DNA of 55,036 nucleotides from Actinomyces oris (GCF_001937665.1 NZ_MSKL01000021.1:1-55036), one strand, 5' to 3'. Shown: positions 41,549 through 53,025, counted from the stretch's first letter. The notes: generated from the letters alone by a model not told the origin. Made by a program: numbers and translations.

Positions 41549-42724
41549 TTATGAACGAGGGGGCACGAGCTGGTACATCCACCCGTATGGGTCCTCGGCG
41601 TGACCGGACTGAATCGCGGTGAGCCGGTCGTGGATCTGCCGGGTGACCTCGCTGCCCTCGATACGGGCGTCGAACCCCTCGCCCTTGAGATGCCCCAGAG
41701 GCACGACGACGGCGGCGGTTCCACAGGCGAAGACCTCGCTGACCCGACCCGACTCGATGTCTGCGAGCAGCCCCTGAAGGCTGATGGTGTCCTCGACGAC
41801 GCTCCGCCCGGAGTCGCGCAGCAGGCGGATGATGGCGCTGCGGGTGGAGCCCTCCAGGATCGTCCCGGTCAGACGCGGTGTACGTACGGTCCCGTCGGCG
41901 TCGACGACCATGATGTTCATGCCGCCGAGCTCCTCAATGTTCTTCTGCGAGACGTCATCGAGGAAGCAGACCTGGTCGCAGCCCCGCGCGTAGGCCTCCT
42001 GCTGAGGAAGCAGGGAGGAGGCGTAGTTGCCCCCGGTCTTGGCCGCCCCTGTCCCTCCGCGTCCGGCACGGTGGTACTCGGTGGTCACCCAGATGGAGAC
42101 GGGTTCGAGGCCGTGGGGGAAGTAGGATCCCGCGGGCGAGGCGATGACGTAGTAGTCGACCACGGCGGAGGGGCGCACACCGAGGAAGGCCTCGGAGGCG
42201 AAGGCGAAGGGGCGCAGGTAGAGGGACTCGCCCTCACCCGAGGGCACCCAGGCGGCGTCGGCACGCACCAGATCCACCAGGGAGGCCACGAAGTCCTCCT
42301 CCGCCAGCTCGGGCAGAGCCATGCGCCGGGCGGAGGCGTTGAGGCGCGCCGCGTTGTAGCGGGGACGGAAGGTCCACACTGATCCGTCCTCGTGCCGGTA
42401 CGCCTTGATGCCCTCGAAGATCTCCTGGCCGTAGTGGAGCACAGCCGCGGCCGGGGACAGGCTGAGATTGCCGTAGGGAACGACGCCGTAGTCACCCCAC
42501 CCCTCCCCCTGCCTCCAGCGGGCGTGAGCCATGTGGTCGGTGAAGGAGTTACCGAAGTGGAGGCCCGCCAGGACTGCTGCCCGGTCATCCTCAGTGACGG
42601 GTGACGGGTTGGCGGTCAGGGGGAATCGACCGGCGAGCACGTCGGCCTCCGGGACTGGGACCTCGGCGGCACGAGCCAAGGAGGAGGATGCGAAGTCGGT
42701 TGAGGTGGCGTCTGTCTCGGACAT
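41549..42724 (-). CDS. ilvE: Branched-chain amino acid aminotransferase
   Basis: IlvE is a PLP enzyme for the last step of Val, Leu and Ile synthesis (and the first of their breakdown). The 391-aa protein is of fold-type IV, BCAT type: FGNSFTDHMAHARW, YGQEIFEGIKAYRHEDGSVWTFRP, RPFAFASEAFLGVRPS, KTGGNYASSLLPQQEA (the PLP Lys lies in the AKTGGNYA region), CFLDDVSQKNIEELGGMNI and GTAAVVVPLGHL. The length is typical of actinobacterial IlvE. The ATG at 42724 follows AGGGTGGG. It is divergent from the broken lipoprotein gene and part of a larger BCAA region with leuB and ilvBNC, although it is transcribed alone. Confidence 0.97.
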   Translation of the reverse strand: MSETDATSTDFASSSLARAAEVPVPEADVLAGRFPLTANPSPVTEDDRAAVLAGLHFGNSFTDHMAHARWRQGEGWGDYGVVPYGNLSLSPAAAVLHYGQEIFEGIKAYRHEDGSVWTFRPRYNAARLNASARRMALPELAEEDFVASLVDLVRADAAWVPSGEGESLYLRPFAFASEAFLGVRPSAVVDYYVIASPAGSYFPHGLEPVSIWVTTEYHRAGRGGTGAAKTGGNYASSLLPQQEAYARGCDQVCFLDDVSQKNIEELGGMNIMVVDADGTVRTPRLTGTILEGSTRSAIIRLLRDSGRSVVEDTISLQGLLADIESGRVSEVFACGTAAVVVPLGHLKGEGFDARIEGSEVTRQIHDRLTAIQSGHAEDPYGWMYQLVPPRS

Positions 42725-42810
42725 AGGCCCACCCTACCGTCGAGGCCACAACTCGGACACGGCCTTCCCATATGCTGGCTGGCAGGCGGGCGCGGGACTA
42801 GGTTCCGGCC

Positions 42811-43606
42811 ATGAGCTCCGTTCAGCGCCCATCGATCAGTGCTCACCGGCTGAGCCCCCGAGCCAGGTTCGTGCGGGGCACGCTGGCCGGCGCAGCCCTG
42901 CTGACCGGGACGGCCGGATGCGCACAGGTGGATTTGGATCAGCTCGCCGCCAACGCAGGTCCGGCTTCTCCTTCTGCGGCGCCGCACGTCTCGACGACTC
43001 CGTCCCGGATGGTGATGCCCACCCCGCTGCCGACCAGCCAGGCCACGGCCGCAGCAGCGCTCACGGTCGGGTTCCCGGACCTGCCCGGCTACACCACCTC
43101 CACCGCCGCACCGCGTGGGCCCTCGGCCCCCGCACCCACATCGCCTCCCCGAGCCTCCTGGTCACGTTCCTACGCCTCACCCTTCTCCGGATGCCAGGTG
43201 AGCGCCGAGCTGACCAGCGCGGAGGCGCTGGTCGTCTCCGGCGGCGACGACCAGCGCCCTGTCCGAGCACTGGTCCGCCTCCTTGGCGGAGACCTACCCG
43301 GAGGATCGGCAATCCGGTCAGCAGGAGCTCACGGCGACGAACCGCTCCGAGCCCTACACCGGAATCGCCACGACCTTCAGCGCCAGAGTCAGCGGCTCCC
43401 GGGTCACGGGGAGGGCCTTCGTGCGGGTGTGGTCGGCCGACGGAGCGGCCCCGTCGGTGACTCAGGTGTGCCAGCAGGGAGCCTTCGATGAAACGGCGTG
43501 GGACACCACCATTCGTGGCATCACCGTGGACGGCCTGTCGGATCAGTCCCGCTGGCCCACGGGGACACCGGGACCCGAGACGCCGGTCGCCCCCACCGCC
43601 GGGTGA
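42811..43606 (+). pseudogene. Frameshifted putative lipoprotein
   Basis: The first frame from ATG 42811 gives a lipoprotein signal (RFVRGTLAGAALLTGTAGC, lipobox TAGC), a Ala/Ser/Pro/Thr linker and a start of a folded domain (RSYASPFSGCQVSAELTSAEALVVS). After about 43235-43255 this frame becomes Arg-rich low-quality sequence. The next frame, closed by a stop at 43211, continues instead with a plausible domain (TSALSEHWSASLAETYPEDR, SGSRVTGRAFVRVWSADG, ending TAG at 43604). Joining both needs skipping one base, which equals an extra base or a 2-base loss in this sequence. It could be a real pseudogene, a phase-like indel or an assembly error. The function is unknown. Confidence 0.65.
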
Positions 43607-43723
43607 GCTCGTCACGGCTCTTGCGACTGCTCCCCTTGAGAGGACGGGTCCTGCACAGGTTCAGCGGCGCCCTGTGCACTCGATGGTGCCGCATCGGATG
43701 GGGCACCGATCTGGGAGTGCGGC

Positions 43724-44308
43724 TCAGGCTCCCCCTCCCCCCGGTCGACCGACCTCCTCACCCGCCTCCGTGGGCTCGCCGGACTCGCCCTGGCCAGGAG
43801 CTCCCGGCAAACTCTCCCCCATTGGCGGAGCCACCTGGTCCTGGGCCGCGGAGGAGCGTCGGGAGGAGACCGCGGACTCGACCACGGCAACAGCTTGACC
43901 AAGGTCCGCGAGCGCCGCCCGGATCACGTCGACGTCGTCGCCTTGAATCGCCTGGTTGAGCGCAGACCTCTTGACCTCAAGACCAGCGGACTCCGCCTGG
44001 CTGAGGTCGCCGGCGATGGCTCCGCTTCGGGAGACCAGTGCCTTGGCGTCTGCGGCGGCGTCGCTCCTGACCCGCGAGAGCGACAAGGCCCCCACGATGG
44101 AGGAGCGTTGAGTCGCCGCCGCCGCTACGGTCGCCTGGAAGGTCCTTCCCCTCGATCCAGCGGCATGTGAATCCGCCTCGGCCAGGAAGACGGACATCTC
44201 GGAGTCAGTGAGTGGATCATCGGTCAGGACATCGCACCCGCACAGGCCGGCGAGCCCGGAGAGCACGAGGCAGGTGGCGACCCGACGTCGGGGACCGCGT
44301 AACGACAT
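43724..44308 (-). CDS. Putative lipoprotein with helical domain
   Basis: This 194-aa secreted lipoprotein has a signal RRRVATCLVLSGLAGLCGC with lipobox LCGC. Mature residues form Ala-rich helices (FQATVAAAATQRSSIVGALS, ALNQAIQGDDVDVIRAALADLGQAVAVVESAVS) and end in a Gly/Glu/Pro low-complexity tail. I do not recognise the family. I chose ATG 44308, which puts the signal at the N-terminus; the open frame to 44392 would run into leuB. It lies 67 nt after the leuB stop on the same strand and may be read through from it. It is convergent with the frameshifted lipoprotein. Confidence 0.75.
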   Translation of the reverse strand: MSLRGPRRRVATCLVLSGLAGLCGCDVLTDDPLTDSEMSVFLAEADSHAAGSRGRTFQATVAAAATQRSSIVGALSLSRVRSDAAADAKALVSRSGAIAGDLSQAESAGLEVKRSALNQAIQGDDVDVIRAALADLGQAVAVVESAVSSRRSSAAQDQVAPPMGESLPGAPGQGESGEPTEAGEEVGRPGGGGA

Positions 44309-44375
44309 ACCCAGAATGTAACGACCCGCCCGAGTGCGGCGGTCACGCTCCGGACACAAAGAGGGCCGTGGTGTC

Positions 44376-45443
<1,068 letters not shown>

Positions 45444-45513
45444 GGGGCCACCTTAGGGCACGATCAGGATGCGAGACGAGGAGTCCGCATAACGGAAGTA
45501 CGCGCTCGCGTTT

Positions 45514-45526
45514 CGACCAACGGTCG
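45514..45526. promoter_or_regulatory. Candidate TetR operator
   Basis: CGACC-AAC-GGTCG is a perfect 5-bp-arm palindrome 34 nt before the tetR start, in the leuB/tetR divergent space. Its size and place suit an autoregulatory TetR operator. A wider match ACCAACGGTCGGT overlaps it. TetR binding could also touch leuB. Confidence 0.5.
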
Positions 45527-45559
45527 GTTATTCTGTTGCCGATGCACCAAGGAGGAGCC

Positions 45560-46180
45560 ATGCCGCGCATCCACCGCCCTGCCGCACAACGTCGCGAGGA
45601 GATTCTCGACGCCGCACACACCCTGTTCACCACCAAGGGGTTTCAATCCACCACCATGGAGGACATCCTGAGGATCGTGGGCATCGCCAAGGGGACGCTC
45701 TACTACCACTTCCCCAGCAAGGAGCAGATCCTCAGGGCCCTGGTCCTGCGCATCGTCCTCCAGGTCGAGCAGCAGGCCCGCGAGATCGCCGCCTCATCGG
45801 CTCCGGCGACGGACAAGCTCGCAGCGATCATGGCCGCGATGCGGCTCGTGGACACCGAGACCGAGCTCGTCGACCAGTTCCACGCACCGGGTAACGCGGA
45901 GTTCCACCTGCTGTCCATCACGGCGATGATCGAGCACCTCACCCCGGTCCTCGCCGAGGTCATCACCCAGGGGGTGAGCGAGGGGACCTTCACCACCGAG
46001 CGCCCCCGTGACGCCATCGAGCTGCTGCTGAGCGCCTCGGGCATCCTCCTGGATCACGACATCATGAACTCCGGCCCCGATGAGCTCGCCCGCCGCCACG
46101 ACAGCCTCATCTGGGCCGGCGAGACACTGCTGGGTGCCAAGCCCGGCAGCCTCGGCATCCTGATGAAGGCGGAGCCGTGA
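45560..46180 (+). CDS. TetR family transcriptional regulator
   Basis: This 206-aa repressor has an N-terminal HTH (about 8-55): RREEILDAAHTLFTTKGFQSTTMEDILRIVG, then IAKGTLYYHFPSKEQIL, the standard TetR recognition region. The C-terminal ligand/dimer domain (60-200) is variable. I chose ATG 45560 because AAGGAGGA lies just upstream. Its stop overlaps the MFS start (GTGA), so it probably controls that exporter and itself through the palindrome at 45514-45526. The inducer is unknown. Confidence 0.92.
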   Translation: MPRIHRPAAQRREEILDAAHTLFTTKGFQSTTMEDILRIVGIAKGTLYYHFPSKEQILRALVLRIVLQVEQQAREIAASSAPATDKLAAIMAAMRLVDTETELVDQFHAPGNAEFHLLSITAMIEHLTPVLAEVITQGVSEGTFTTERPRDAIELLLSASGILLDHDIMNSGPDELARRHDSLIWAGETLLGAKPGSLGILMKAEP

Positions 46181-47427
46181 AGCACGTCGGACTGCTGGTC
46201 CTGGGCTCGTTCATCAACTCGCTGGGAACAGGGCTGACTGCCTTCGGCCTGGCCGTCGTCATACTGCGCGCCTACGGAACGGCGTCCTCGGTGGCGGCCG
46301 TCCAGATGAGTGCCTTCGCCCCCATTGTTCTTCTGGCGCCCTTGGCCGGGGTCCTCGCAGACCGCTACGACCGCCGCCTCATGATGATGATCGGGGACGC
46401 CGGCTCGATTCTCGGACTGGGCGTCATCCTCATGACCCTTTCCTCGCCCCGACCGTCCTTGGGATGGATCTGCGCAGGAGCCGTCATCTCCTCCTGCCTG
46501 GCCGCGCTGACCGAGCCGGCGCTACGGGCGAGTGTCACCGATCTGGTGACCGAGGAGGACTATGTGCGCTCCTCCGGCCTCCTCCAGCTCGCCTCGGCGG
46601 CCAAGTACCTGCTGGCACCGGCCGTGGCGGGATTCCTCATGCCCCTGGTCGGGCCCCGGGGTCTCCTGTTGCTGGACGCCAGTACCTGCCTGGTCACCGT
46701 GGCGTGCACCCTGACGGTGCGCCGCGCCCTGGCGGCCGAGGAACCGCAGCACGCCACGCCCCGGCAGTACGAGGACCACAACGTCATGGCGGGGTGGCTG
46801 GCCATCGCATCCCATCCCGCCCTGCGCACGCTCGTTGTCCTCATGACCTTGGCCACTCTCGCGATTGGGGTCGTTCAGGTGCTCCTCAAGCCGATCCTCC
46901 TGCCCACCGTGAGCACCACCGAGATGGGGGTGGTCGAGACGGTGGCCGCTACCGGCATGCTCGTGGGCGCGGCTCTGGTGACCGCCTGGAAGAGCGCCCA
47001 GCCGACGACGCTGCTCGCCTCGGGCCTGGCCGGAACCGGCGCCGCCATGGCCCTGCTCCCCGTGGGGCCGGGCGCCTGGTGGGTGGCCGCCTGTGGATTC
47101 CTCATCTTCGCCTGCCTGCCCCTGTCCCAGGCCGGGGCGGAGGTCCTTGTGCGCACCCGGGTCGACAACGCTCAACAGGCACGCACCTGGGGCACCATCA
47201 GTCTGGTCACCCAGATGGGCTATCTGGCGGCCTACCTGTGCTCCGGGGTGCTGGTCGACCGTGTGCTTCAGCCCCTGGTGGAGCCGGGACAGTCACTGTC
47301 CACCAGCCTGGGAGCCGTCGTCGGCACCGGTCCTGGACGCGGCGCAGCGCTTCTCGTGGGTCTCATGGGCATGGTCTTGGCCCTGGTGGCCCTCGCCGTT
47401 CGTCTCCAGCGGCGCCGGCTCGCCTGA
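46177..47427 (+). CDS. MFS exporter controlled by the adjacent TetR
   Basis: This 416-aa 12-TM transporter has the MFS A-like motif GVLADRYDRRLMMMIGD (about 67-83) between TM2 and TM3. Other segments include AALTEPALRASVTDLV and PVAGFLMPLVGPRGLLLLDA-type helices. It resembles the MFS_3/enterobactin-exporter-like group, which includes macrolide and siderophore exporters. The start is GTG at 46177, within the tetR stop. A drug or metabolite efflux role is inferred from the TetR pairing. Confidence 0.88.
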   Translation: MKHVGLLVLGSFINSLGTGLTAFGLAVVILRAYGTASSVAAVQMSAFAPIVLLAPLAGVLADRYDRRLMMMIGDAGSILGLGVILMTLSSPRPSLGWICAGAVISSCLAALTEPALRASVTDLVTEEDYVRSSGLLQLASAAKYLLAPAVAGFLMPLVGPRGLLLLDASTCLVTVACTLTVRRALAAEEPQHATPRQYEDHNVMAGWLAIASHPALRTLVVLMTLATLAIGVVQVLLKPILLPTVSTTEMGVVETVAATGMLVGAALVTAWKSAQPTTLLASGLAGTGAAMALLPVGPGAWWVAACGFLIFACLPLSQAGAEVLVRTRVDNAQQARTWGTISLVTQMGYLAAYLCSGVLVDRVLQPLVEPGQSLSTSLGAVVGTGPGRGAALLVGLMGMVLALVALAVRLQRRRLA

Positions 47428-47451
47428 CCCCGGCGTCCACGGACGACACGA

Positions 47452-47492
47452 GGGCGGCGCCCCGATGACCTGACGTCATCGGGGCGCCGCCC
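47452..47492. terminator. Bidirectional terminator between MFS and ilvC
   Basis: An 18-bp perfect inverted repeat (47452-47469 and 47475-47492) with loop CTGAC lies between the convergent MFS and ilvC genes, 24 nt from each stop. Confidence 0.88.
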
Positions 47493-47516
47493 GTTGTCAA
47501 CGGATCTCGGCAGTCC

Positions 47517-48557
<1,041 letters not shown>

Positions 48558-49070
48558 TCACTTCTCCTTGAGTTGATCGGTGATGGATCGTGGGCCGCGC
48601 GTGATCGCCACGGCACCGGACTGGACAATCTCTTTGACACCGTACGGCTGGAGAGCCGTCAGTAGAGCCTTGACCTTGGATTCTGAGCCGATGGTCTCGA
48701 TGACCACCGACGTGGGGGCGACGTCCACGACGTGGGCGCGGAACAGGTCGACGACCTGGAGCACCGCCGTGCGGTTGGCATCATCAGCGTGCACCTTGAT
48801 GAGGTAGAGCTCGCGCTCGACTGAGGTGTCGGGGTCCAGCTCGACGATCTTAAGGACGTTGACCAGTTTGTTGAGCTGCTTGGTGACCTGCTCCATGGCC
48901 AGCCCCTCGGCATCGGCGATCACCGTGATACGCGAGATGTCCTCGTGCTCGGTGGGGCCCACGGCCAGGGAGTGGATGTTGAAGCCCCGGCGCGTGAACA
49001 GCGCCGACACCCGGGTCAGCACGCCGGGCTTGTTCTCCACCAGGACGGACAGCGTGTGCTTCTCGCTCAC
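48558..49070 (-). CDS. ilvN: Acetolactate synthase small (regulatory) subunit
   Basis: This 170-aa subunit activates IlvB and carries feedback inhibition by branched-chain amino acids. The N-terminal ACT domain (2-75) reads LSVLVENKPGVLTRVSALFTRRGFNI and ISRITVIAD. The C-terminal ALS-ss domain (80-165) reads ERELYLIKV, RAHVVDVAPTSVVIE and GVKEIVQSGAVAITRG. I chose GTG 49070 (SEKHTLSVLV) with AGAGGAG 8 nt upstream, which places it 5 nt after the ilvB stop. GTG 49079 overlaps that stop and is an alternative. The longer frame to 49157 is not supported. Confidence 0.96.
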   Translation of the reverse strand: MSEKHTLSVLVENKPGVLTRVSALFTRRGFNIHSLAVGPTEHEDISRITVIADAEGLAMEQVTKQLNKLVNVLKIVELDPDTSVERELYLIKVHADDANRTAVLQVVDLFRAHVVDVAPTSVVIETIGSESKVKALLTALQPYGVKEIVQSGAVAITRGPRSITDQLKEK

Positions 49071-49075
49071 GGCGC

Positions 49076-50860
49076 TCACTCCTCTTCCCACACCGGGCTC
49101 ATGCCACGGGCGTGCTGGATCTCGTCGTTGGACACCCCGGCCGCGACCATGGGCCACACCTGGGCGTCCGCGGAGACGATGAAGTCGACGACGACGGGGC
49201 GGTCGTTGATGGCATTGGCCTGGGCGATGACGTCATCCAGGTCCTCAAGGCGCTCGCAACGCAGTCCCACGGCCCCGTAGGCCTCGGCCATCGTGACGAA
49301 GTCGGGGATACGCACCGTTCCGGCGCCGGTATTCAGGTCGGTGTTGGAGTAGCGCTGCCCGTAGAACAACGTCTGCCACTGCCTCACCATGCCCAGCGAG
49401 GAGTTGTTGATGATGGCGACCTTGATGGGGATGTTGTTGAGGGTGCAGGTGGCCAGCTCCTGATTGGTCATCTGGAAGCAGCCGTCTCCGTCGATGAGCC
49501 ACACCGGCCGGTCGGGGCATGCCTCCTTGGCGCCCATGGCGGCGGGCAGGCCGTAGCCCATGGTGCCCGCGCCGGCTGAGGTGAGCCAGGTGTGGGGGCG
49601 ACGGAAGGTGAGGTAGTGGGCCGACCACATCTGGTGCTGGCCCACGCCCGTGACCCAGATGGTGTCCTCGGAGGCGGCCCGGTCGAGGTGGGTGATGACC
49701 TCCTGAGGCTGAAGCAGCCCGTCATCGGTATCGGTCCATCCCGTGGGGTAGGTGGCCTGGATCCGCCCGACCTCGCTGCACCACGGGGCGATGTCCACAC
49801 GTCCCTCGGCGGCGACGTGGTCGCGGAACTCGGCGCTCAGAGCGGGAACGACGTCGGCCAGGTCACCAACGATCGGGACGTCGGCGGTACGGATCTTGGA
49901 GATCTCGGCCGGGTCGACGTCGACGTGGATCACCGAGGCCTTGGTGGCGAAGGTGTCAGGCTTGCCGGTGACCCGGTCGTCGAAGCGGGCTCCCAGGCAG
50001 ACGACGACGTCAGCGCGCTGCAGGGCCCCGACAGCGGCCACGGTGCCGTGCATCCCGGGCATCCCCAGGTTGAGCGGGTGCTCACTGGGCATGACGTCCA
50101 AGGCGGTCAGAGTGGTGACGAAGGGCGCCCCGATGAGCTCGATGAGCTCAGTCAGGTCCTCGGAGGGCACCTGCGCCCGGTTCAGGCCGCCGCCGAGGTA
50201 GAGGACGGGCCGCTCAGCCGCGCAGATCACCTCGGCGGCCTGAGCCAGGCGCCGCTGGTTGGGCTTGCCCGGCAGGCGGTAGCCGGGAAGGTCCCGGGCC
50301 GGGGGCCACACGAACTCGGTGGGCCCCTCCTGGGCATCCTTGGAGATATCGATGAGGACCGGGCCGGGGCGACCGGTGGAGGCGATGTGGAAGGCCTCGG
50401 CCACGCACGGAACGATGTCCTCGGAACGGGTGATGAGGAAGGAGTGCTTGACGAAGGGCATCGTGGCACCGACGATATCGGCCTCCTGGAAGGCGTCCGT
50501 CCCGATGCCACGGCTTCCTACCTGACCGGTGATGGCCAGCAGGGGCACTGAGTCCATGTGGGCGTCACCGATGGGGGTGATGAGGTTGGTGGCGCCGGGT
50601 CCGGACGTGGCGACGCACACCCCGGGGCGACCGGTGACCATGGCATAGCCCTCGGCGGCATGACCAGCACCCTGCTCGTGGCGCACCAGGACGTGACGGA
50701 TCTTCGTCGAGGCGAGCAGGGGGTCATAGAAGGGCAGGATGGCACCACCCGGCATCCCGAAGATGTCTGTGACGCCTAGCTCCTCCAGCGCGCGCACCAG
50801 AGCCTGGGCGCCTGTCATGACCTGCTGGCCCTGACGTGCGGGAGCGTCATCGCGTGTCAT
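49076..50860 (-). CDS. ilvB: Acetolactate synthase large (catalytic) subunit
   Basis: IlvB condenses pyruvate with pyruvate or 2-ketobutyrate using TPP, FAD and Mg2+, the first common step of Val/Leu/Ile synthesis. The 594-aa protein has [33 protein letters not shown] (catalytic Glu), [13 protein letters not shown], and the TPP motif [14 protein letters not shown] followed by [13 protein letters not shown]. The ATG at 50860 has AAGGAGAG 8 nt upstream; the open frame to 50896 is not needed. It is the first gene of ilvBNC, with a possible leader peptide upstream at 50937-50975. Confidence 0.97.
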   Translation of the reverse strand: MTRDDAPARQGQQVMTGAQALVRALEELGVTDIFGMPGGAILPFYDPLLASTKIRHVLVRHEQGAGHAAEGYAMVTGRPGVCVATSGPGATNLITPIGDAHMDSVPLLAITGQVGSRGIGTDAFQEADIVGATMPFVKHSFLITRSEDIVPCVAEAFHIASTGRPGPVLIDISKDAQEGPTEFVWPPARDLPGYRLPGKPNQRRLAQAAEVICAAERPVLYLGGGLNRAQVPSEDLTELIELIGAPFVTTLTALDVMPSEHPLNLGMPGMHGTVAAVGALQRADVVVCLGARFDDRVTGKPDTFATKASVIHVDVDPAEISKIRTADVPIVGDLADVVPALSAEFRDHVAAEGRVDIAPWCSEVGRIQATYPTGWTDTDDGLLQPQEVITHLDRAASEDTIWVTGVGQHQMWSAHYLTFRRPHTWLTSAGAGTMGYGLPAAMGAKEACPDRPVWLIDGDGCFQMTNQELATCTLNNIPIKVAIINNSSLGMVRQWQTLFYGQRYSNTDLNTGAGTVRIPDFVTMAEAYGAVGLRCERLEDLDDVIAQANAINDRPVVVDFIVSADAQVWPMVAAGVSNDEIQHARGMSPVWEEE

Positions 50861-50888
50861 CGCTCGCTCTCCTTCTCCGTGCCTACTG

Positions 50889-50905
50889 CCCGGCAACCTG
50901 CCGGG
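50889..50905 (-). promoter_or_regulatory. Short hairpin in the ilvBNC leader
   Basis: CCCGGCA/TGCCGGG with a 3-nt loop lies 28 nt upstream of ilvB on the same transcript, after the candidate leader peptide. No U-run follows, so a terminator role is uncertain. It may be part of an attenuation or mRNA-stability structure. Confidence 0.35.
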
Positions 50906-50936
50906 TAATGAACGTTAGATCAGTCTCCGCACAGAG

Positions 50937-50975
50937 TCATAATGAGACAGCGACTATCTCACATCGTGGAATCAC
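50937..50975 (-). CDS. Candidate ilvB leader peptide (MIPRCEIVAVSL)
   Basis: A 12-codon frame starting GTG ends at TGA. It reads M-I-P-R-C-E-I-V-A-V-S-L, with two Ile, two Val and one Leu, and uses ATA and TTA, codons rare in such a GC-rich genome. This is the pattern expected of a branched-chain attenuation leader about 76 nt before ilvB. No strong ribosome binding site is visible, and the downstream stem lacks a U-run, so this is a hypothesis. Confidence 0.35.
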   Translation of the reverse strand: MIPRCEIVAVSL

Positions 50976-51146
50976 GAACTCGGTGGCGTGGTGGTTCCCC
51001 CGGCGAGGATTCTTCCCCGCCCCCCGCGGATCACGGACCTTGGTACGCCATCCGCGCCTGCGGAGATGACACAATGCTCCTGTTACTCCTGACAAAACAT
51101 CCGCTGCGTCACTTTCAGCGGAGACACGGAAGGCGGAACTAGCGAC

Positions 51147-52919
51147 GTGGCTACGGTCCTGGACTACCTGTTAGGCAACCCGGTTGTCATCGTCCTCCTC
51201 ATGGTCGGCGCCGGGCTGCTGCTATGGCGCGCCAGACGCAGGAGCATACGCGTCCCGGCAGCGGCCCTCCTGATCGGCAGTACCGCCCTGCTCATCTGGA
51301 AGGTGGCGCACGCCAATGTCCTGCACCACTTGTCCGAGAACGTGGTTCTCGTCCTGTTCCTCCTGGTCGGCACCGGGATGCTGCTGGGGCACGTCAAGAT
51401 CAAGGGAGTCAGCCTCGGAGCTGCCGCGGTACTGTTCTGCGGCATCGCGTTGGCGGCCTGGGGAACGTCTGCCGCAACGCCGATCGAGGTTCCCCGAGAG
51501 CTGGGAACACTGGGGCTGGCGATCTTCACCTTCGCCATCGGCATCCAGTCCGGGCCGAACTTCTTCCACGTCATCCGAACCGCCGGCGGACCGTTGGCGA
51601 TCCTCCTGGGCGTTCTGGGCGTGGCAGCCCTGGCGGCCGTGGGCGTGGGGCGTCTCCTCGGACTCAAGGCGGCGATGATCGCGGGGGCCTTCGCCGGCGC
51701 CGTCACGAACACCCCCGCCCTGGCCGCAGCCGGTAACGCCGCTGCCATGGCCGGCGACAAGGGCGGGCCGGGTGACGCCACGGTGGCCTATGCCGTCACC
51801 TACCTTTACGGTGTCATCGGCATGCTGTTCTTCTGCCTGCTGGCGCTGCGCTACCGGCGCAGCGATAAGGACACTCCCTCCCCGCTCATCAACCGCACCA
51901 TCCGGGTGGAGCGCGAGGACGGCCCGCTCCTGGGCAACATCGTTGAGACGATCTCCGGCCAGCTGCGGTTCTCGCGTCTGCGCCGGGGCGAGAAGGGCCC
52001 GATCACCCGACCGAAGAATGACGACCGGCTGTACAAGGATGATCTCATCACCGTCGTCGGCACCCAGGATGCCGTCAACCAGGCGATCAAGGCGGTGGGC
52101 CACGGCTCGTCGCACTCACTCATCGAGGACCGCAAATACCTCGACTTCCGCCGTATCACGGTCTCGGACCCGAAGCTGGCCGGCCGCACCATCGGTGACC
52201 TGGATATCGACAGCCGTTTCGGCGCAACGATCTCGCGGGTACGCCGCGGCGACGTCGACATGGTGGGCACCCCGGATCTGGTGCTGCAGCAGGGGGACCG
52301 GGTTCGCGTCGTCGGCCCAACCGGCCGCATGAAGGAGATTTCGACGTACTTCGGTGACTCCTCGCGCGGGTTGTCCTCTATCAACCCGGTGGCGCTGGGC
52401 CTGGGGATGACACTGGGCATCTTCATCGGTGAGTGGAAGTTCCTCACGCCCACCGGCGCAACCTTCTCCATCGGGTCGGCCGCGGGCACGCTCCTGATCG
52501 GCCTCATTTTGGGACGCATCGGCCGCATCGGGAAGTTCGTGACCGCTATGCCCTTCACCGCGACAGCGGTGCTCTCGGAGTTCGGTCTCCTAGTCTTCCT
52601 GGCGCAGGCGGGCACCAAGGCCGGCGGAGAGATCGCGCACGCATTCACCGGAGGTGATTGGTGGAGGATCTTCGTCACCGGTTTCGTCGTCACCACCATC
52701 GTGGGACTGGGGATCTACGTCTCCATGCGTTGGATCGTCAAGATGGGAGGGACCCGCCTGTCCGGTCTCATCGGTGGCGCCCAGACCCAGCCGGCGATTC
52801 TGGCCTTCGCTAACGAGCGCACCGGAGCGGATCCTCGGGTGGCCCTGGGATACGCGATGGTCTACCCCGTGGCCATGATCGTCAAGATCTTCATTGCGCA
52901 GGTCCTCGGCGGTCTCTGA
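51147..52919 (+). CDS. AspT/YidE-family membrane transporter with two TrkA-C domains
   Basis: This 590-aa protein of the aspartate:alanine exchanger (AAE) family has an N-terminal set of about six TMs (7-235) including GIQSGPNFFHVIRTAGG and AGAFAGAVTNTPALAAA. Two cytoplasmic RCK_C/TrkA-C regions follow (about 250-325 and 328-405: VGTQDAVNQAI, and LQQGDRVRVVGP). A second half of about five TMs (410-588) includes LGLGMTLGIFIGEW, GTLLIGLILGRIGRIG and GGAQTQPAILAFANERTGADPRVALGYAMVYPVAM. This duplicated layout is typical of YidE/YbjL/AspT. The substrate is unknown. The GTG start at 51147 is preceded by GGAAGGCGGAA. Confidence 0.9.
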   Translation: MATVLDYLLGNPVVIVLLMVGAGLLLWRARRRSIRVPAAALLIGSTALLIWKVAHANVLHHLSENVVLVLFLLVGTGMLLGHVKIKGVSLGAAAVLFCGIALAAWGTSAATPIEVPRELGTLGLAIFTFAIGIQSGPNFFHVIRTAGGPLAILLGVLGVAALAAVGVGRLLGLKAAMIAGAFAGAVTNTPALAAAGNAAAMAGDKGGPGDATVAYAVTYLYGVIGMLFFCLLALRYRRSDKDTPSPLINRTIRVEREDGPLLGNIVETISGQLRFSRLRRGEKGPITRPKNDDRLYKDDLITVVGTQDAVNQAIKAVGHGSSHSLIEDRKYLDFRRITVSDPKLAGRTIGDLDIDSRFGATISRVRRGDVDMVGTPDLVLQQGDRVRVVGPTGRMKEISTYFGDSSRGLSSINPVALGLGMTLGIFIGEWKFLTPTGATFSIGSAAGTLLIGLILGRIGRIGKFVTAMPFTATAVLSEFGLLVFLAQAGTKAGGEIAHAFTGGDWWRIFVTGFVVTTIVGLGIYVSMRWIVKMGGTRLSGLIGGAQTQPAILAFANERTGADPRVALGYAMVYPVAMIVKIFIAQVLGGL

Positions 52920-52956
52920 CCCCTCTCCCCCGAGCCACACGGGTGCTGCACGATCA

Positions 52957-52995
52957 ATGGTGGCCCGCCGCTACGTATCAGCGGCGGGCCACCAT
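52957..52995. terminator. Bidirectional terminator after the AAE transporter
   Basis: A 16-bp perfect stem (52957-52972 and 52980-52995) with a 7-nt loop sits between the convergent transporter and ThrE-like genes. Confidence 0.85.
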
Positions 52996-53025
52996 CGTCC
53001 ACCTGGGACGCACACAGACCGAACG

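Noticed and set aside
43283-43606. Independent 107-codon gene with TTG start
   Set aside because: It lacks a start signal and begins inside a folded domain; it is better explained as the shifted second half of the lipoprotein gene at 42811.
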